A DNA stretch of 52,511 bases from Thiofilum flexile DSM 14609 (GTDB taxonomy: Bacteria; Pseudomonadota; Gammaproteobacteria; Thiotrichales; Thiotrichaceae), in assembly GCF_000380185.1 (NCBI RefSeq), contig NZ_KB904760.1, forward strand, positions 1 to 52,511. Reading direction: 5' to 3'. The translations under genes and the position numbers were made by a program. The notes beneath the pieces were generated by a model. The model saw only the letters and a program-made list of their open reading frames with translations. It was not told the origin of the DNA and did not search any database. Below, in pieces: positions 49,683 through 52,511 of this stretch (position 1 is the first letter of the stretch; each line of letters starts with the position of its first letter).

Positions 49683-51245
49683 ATGAACCTAGCCCGCAAA
49701 AACCTACCAATCGGCATTCAGACTTTCAGCGAGATTCGCCAGAATAACTACTATTACGTCGACAAAAGCGGGCTAGCACTATCACTCATTCAACACGGCA
49801 AGCACTACTTCCTGTCACGCCCCCGCCGCTTTGGTAAAAGCCTACTCTTGGATACCCTTAAGGAATTATTTGAAGGTAACGAACCCTTATTTCAGGGCTT
49901 GGCGGTGCATGGGCATTGGGACTGGTCGGTAGCTTATCCCGTGCTGCGCTTTAGTTTCGGACGCAAAAATTACAGCCAGCAGCAGAGTCTGGAGGAATCC
50001 CTACACCAGCAGCTCACCCAACTAGAGCGTGACTTCGGGGTGCAACAAGCCTTTAATGATGCGGGTAGTCGCTTTGCCGATCTGATTGAAACCATCAGCA
50101 CACAAAAACGATCTCCTGTGGTGGTGTTGATTGATGAATATGACAAACCTATTCTAGATGCCCTGCATTATCCCGATGTAGCGCGAGCCAATCGTGATTT
50201 TCTGCGCGGCTTTTACGGCACGATTAAAGACTATGATGCCCATATCCGTTTTAGCTTTCTGACTGGAGTGAGCAAGTTTTCCAAGGTCAGCCTGTTTTCT
50301 GGGCTTAACAATCTCAATGATATTACTCTGGATGCGCGTTATAGCACCCTATGCGGCTATACCGATGCAGACATTGACAATATATTTGCTCCAGAGCTTC
50401 CTAACTTTGACCGTGAGCAGATTCGGGACTGGTACAACGGCTATCACTGGCTGGGTGAAGGGGTTTACAATCCATTCGATATTTTACAGCTCTTTGATAA
50501 ACACGAGTTCCGCAATTACTGGTTTGAAACTGGCACCCCTACCTTTTTAGTGGACTTACTATTTCAGCGTCAGATACCGACCCTACAACTCGATAGCCTG
50601 TTTAGTAGCAGTGCTATGCTCTCTAGTTTTGATGTAGACGATATCGCCACCGAAGCTCTCTTGTTCCAAACGGGCTACCTCACTATCAAACAAATCGAAA
50701 ATCTGGGTGGACAAGTCTTTTATACTCTCGGCTATCCCAACCGCGAGGTGTATCAGAGCCTAAATGAAAACCTACTAGGCAAATTGGTACAGGATCGCTC
50801 CCGTCAAGCGGTGCAGACGGCACAGTTATATCGGCTGCTGATGGTGAATGACTTTTCGGGACTGAAACAGTTATTTCATAGCTTTTTCGCCAGTATTCCC
50901 TATGCGTGGTATACCAATAATACTATCCAACAATTCGAGGGCTTTTATGCCAGCGTGTTCTACTCCTATTTTGCCGCTTTGGGGTTAGATGTCACTGTTG
51001 AGGATATGACCAATTTGGGACGCATTGATATGACCCTGAAGTTTAACCAGCAGGTGTATATCTTTGAATTTAAGGTCGTGGAAATAGTACCCGAAGGCCA
51101 TGCCCTGCAGCAGTTGCAAGATAGGGGCTATGCTGACAAATACCGCAGCCTTGAAAGACCTATCTACTTGATTGGTGTTGAGTTTAGCCGTGAGCATCGT
51201 AATCTGGTGGCTTTTGAGGTTGAAGCAGTCGGGAATACGGCTTAA
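49683..51245 (+). CDS. AAA-ATPase-like protein with PD-(D/E)XK nuclease domain (DUF1703 type)
   Basis: 520 aa from ATG 49683; a TTG at 49674 is an alternative start. The N-terminal AAA_ATPase-like domain (PF09820) has YYVDKSGLALSL, the Walker A-like RPRRFGKSLLLDTL and Walker B VVVLIDEYDKPILDAL. The C-terminal PD-(D/E)XK domain (about 400-515) has RIDMTLKFNQQVYIFEFKVVE with Asp, Glu and Lys in order. Such proteins are common and often multicopy in bacteria. Their function is unknown, though a nuclease or selfish-element role is often proposed. Confidence 0.85.
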   Translation: MNLARKNLPIGIQTFSEIRQNNYYYVDKSGLALSLIQHGKHYFLSRPRRFGKSLLLDTLKELFEGNEPLFQGLAVHGHWDWSVAYPVLRFSFGRKNYSQQQSLEESLHQQLTQLERDFGVQQAFNDAGSRFADLIETISTQKRSPVVVLIDEYDKPILDALHYPDVARANRDFLRGFYGTIKDYDAHIRFSFLTGVSKFSKVSLFSGLNNLNDITLDARYSTLCGYTDADIDNIFAPELPNFDREQIRDWYNGYHWLGEGVYNPFDILQLFDKHEFRNYWFETGTPTFLVDLLFQRQIPTLQLDSLFSSSAMLSSFDVDDIATEALLFQTGYLTIKQIENLGGQVFYTLGYPNREVYQSLNENLLGKLVQDRSRQAVQTAQLYRLLMVNDFSGLKQLFHSFFASIPYAWYTNNTIQQFEGFYASVFYSYFAALGLDVTVEDMTNLGRIDMTLKFNQQVYIFEFKVVEIVPEGHALQQLQDRGYADKYRSLERPIYLIGVEFSREHRNLVAFEVEAVGNTA

Positions 51246-51314
51246 CCCACTATCACCCTGACACATTTGGGACAAATAAGCTGGAATAACAAAACGTTTA
51301 ACTAATGAGGACTT

Positions 51315-51941
51315 ATGACTTTTCAAAATCGGGTTGATCCTTGGGGACGTTTGCATGCCGTTTCTGTGCGGGGCGAGTATATGGGTAATCGTGGCATTCT
51401 CCACAATGAGCAACAGCAAATAGTTACCCAATGGAGGCACAAATCTTGGGTCACTTGCGAGCGTGAGTTCAAGGACAGGCAGCGAAAAGTCTTTAGCCCT
51501 GGTAGTTACACTGAGCTATTCTTCCTCGATGAAGCCACCGCATTTTCTGCAGGTCATCGCCCCTGTGCCGAGTGCCGCCGAGCAAGGTATAACGAATTTA
51601 AGGCCTTGTGGTGTTCTGCAAACCTTGAGACTAACTCACCTAAATCCGTACCCATTTCCAAAATAGATGAGCTACTTCACTCAGAGCGTGTAAACAATGA
51701 TGGCAAGATCACTTTTCAAATGGAGTTTGGAGCCGTTCCAGAAGGAGCCTTTATAGATATGAATGGCACCGCTTTCCTGCTTTGGCAGGGACATTTACAT
51801 CAGTGGTCTTATCAGGGCTATAGTCAGTCTGATCTAATACTCTCACCTTCCGCTGTAGTCACGGTTCTTACTCCAGCCTCTATTGTCAGGTTATTTTCTA
51901 AAGGCTTTAAACCCCTAGTCCATGAGTCAGCAGGTAGCTAA
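51315..51941 (+). CDS. Conserved protein of unknown function with CxxC motif
   Basis: 208 aa. The N-terminal part VDPWGRLHAVSVRGEYMGNRGILHN and the core ELFFLDEATAFSAGHRPCAECRRARYNEF look conserved, and the CAEC pair could bind metal or be redox-active. A later segment with GAVPEGAFIDMNGTAFLLW is beta-rich. There is no transmembrane segment or signal peptide. AATGAGGA lies near the ATG. Its function is unknown. Confidence 0.7.
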   Translation: MTFQNRVDPWGRLHAVSVRGEYMGNRGILHNEQQQIVTQWRHKSWVTCEREFKDRQRKVFSPGSYTELFFLDEATAFSAGHRPCAECRRARYNEFKALWCSANLETNSPKSVPISKIDELLHSERVNNDGKITFQMEFGAVPEGAFIDMNGTAFLLWQGHLHQWSYQGYSQSDLILSPSAVVTVLTPASIVRLFSKGFKPLVHESAGS

Positions 51942-52172
51942 TAATAGTTCTACTTGATGGTGAATATGCTCTCGCCTACACATAGCATTCTAGACAGTCA
52001 TGATTGTATTGCAGAATAGTTAGAGAGGCTGGATATTACTTGCTTTGACGATATTCAGTTATCTAAAAAGTACTCTGGGAACTCAAAATACTCTTGTGTG
52101 GAAGACTATTTATTCCGATAGTCGGTGATTTGATCATTTTCCAAGCATAAATTGTATAGTCTATTGTTCTGG

Positions 52173-52511
52173 TCAAGCAATCCCTGACAGATTTAATTGA
52201 GACAACTCAAACTCCACCGGCGTTTGATTACCATTAGCCGTATGTAAACGCTCATGGTTGTAATAACGAATATACGCCTCCACATCCTCTTTCATGGCTT
52301 GTCGGGTCAGGTGGTTGACCTTTAATAACCATTCGTTCTTCAAACTACCAAAAAAACGCTCCACCACGGCATTATCCCAGCAGGCACCCACTCCACTCAT
52401 CGAGGCTTGTATACCATGCTGTTTCAATAAGTTACCAAAGCGTTGGCTGGTGTATTGCGAGCCTTGATCACTATGAAACATCAGGCCAGACGGGGGATTC
52501 CTCAAGGTGAT
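52173..52511 (-). CDS. IS3-family transposase OrfB, C-terminal part (cut by window edge)
   Basis: The frame is open to base 52511, so the gene continues outside. The rve integrase core shows FHSDQGSQYTS (second catalytic Asp) and WDNAVVERFFGSLKNEWL (the catalytic Glu of DDE), ending with YYNHERLHTANGNQTPVEFE. A likely right end of the IS is at about 52165-52190, where the last codons merge with a TGTTCTGGTCAAG stretch. Whether the element is intact is not visible. Confidence 0.9.
   Translation of the reverse strand: MTLRNPPSGLMFHSDQGSQYTSQRFGNLLKQHGIQASMSGVGACWDNAVVERFFGSLKNEWLLKVNHLTRQAMKEDVEAYIRYYNHERLHTANGNQTPVEFELSQLNLSGIA

Noticed and set aside
50985-51440. 151-codon minus-strand frame across the end of the AAA/PD-(D/E)XK gene
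   Set aside because: It overlaps two well-supported genes on the other strand and shows no family motif.

Overview
The window looks like a chromosomal segment of a gammaproteobacterium, most probably a sulfur-oxidising Thiotrichales relative (Thiothrix/Thiolinea-like). This is inferred from the gene families, the prfB-lysS order, the BioC/BioH pair, the monomeric isocitrate dehydrogenase, and a moderate-GC genome that favours TTA leucine codons. No 16S or other decisive marker is present.

Layout. 1-143: the end of an IS200/IS605 tnpB gene. 0.17-5.1 kb: HAD phosphatase, RhlE helicase, QueF, and a two-gene RNA end-healing/sealing pair (HD-Pnk plus ATP-dependent RNA ligase). 5.29-6.66 kb: a CRISPR array of 22 repeats with no cas gene nearby. 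6.8-11.6 kb: isocitrate dehydrogenase, BioC/BioH, PlsY. 11.75-13.7 kb: a precursor-like protein with five YG repeats followed by a radical SAM/SPASM maturase, the most striking system here. 13.7-14.5 kb: PlsC. 14.6-22.2 kb: a phosphate block, with pstS-pstC-pstA-pstB-phoU behind a Pho box, converging on pit and its PhoU-like partner. 22.4-25.7 kb: a flavoprotein, a DinJ/YafQ toxin-antitoxin pair with a palindromic operator, and an AT-rich HNH plus DEDDh-exonuclease fusion. 26-28.6 kb: lysS and prfB, the latter with its programmed +1 frameshift. 28.7-40.9 kb: purine/pyrimidine permease, RutR-like regulator, thiolase, SppA, XseA, RlmK, a YebE-like protein, YhhQ behind a preQ1-I riboswitch, KatG, a VOC protein and a small membrane protein. 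41.1-46.6 kb: a Liv-type ABC transporter with a hydantoin-racemase-like enzyme behind a sigma-54 promoter. 46.7-52.5 kb: an accessory zone with an LprI-like protein, a frameshifted membrane-protein remnant, an AT-rich secreted protein between 45-bp direct repeats, an acetyltransferase, an AAA/PD-(D/E)XK protein, a conserved unknown, and an IS3-family transposase cut by the window edge.

How parts work together. The Pst system is the high-affinity, Pho-regulated phosphate uptake route, and Pit with its DUF47 partner is the low-affinity route. QueF and YhhQ both act on queuosine precursors, and YhhQ carries the matching riboswitch. The RNA ligase and HD-Pnk should form a heal-and-seal RNA repair unit, lying directly beside the CRISPR array. 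The YG-repeat protein and its SPASM enzyme look like a stand-alone RiPP system, with the repeat motif matching the XYG signature of spliceotides. Two dispersed palindromic elements with compensatory changes sit in convergent intergenic gaps. No tRNA or rRNA gene was recognised.
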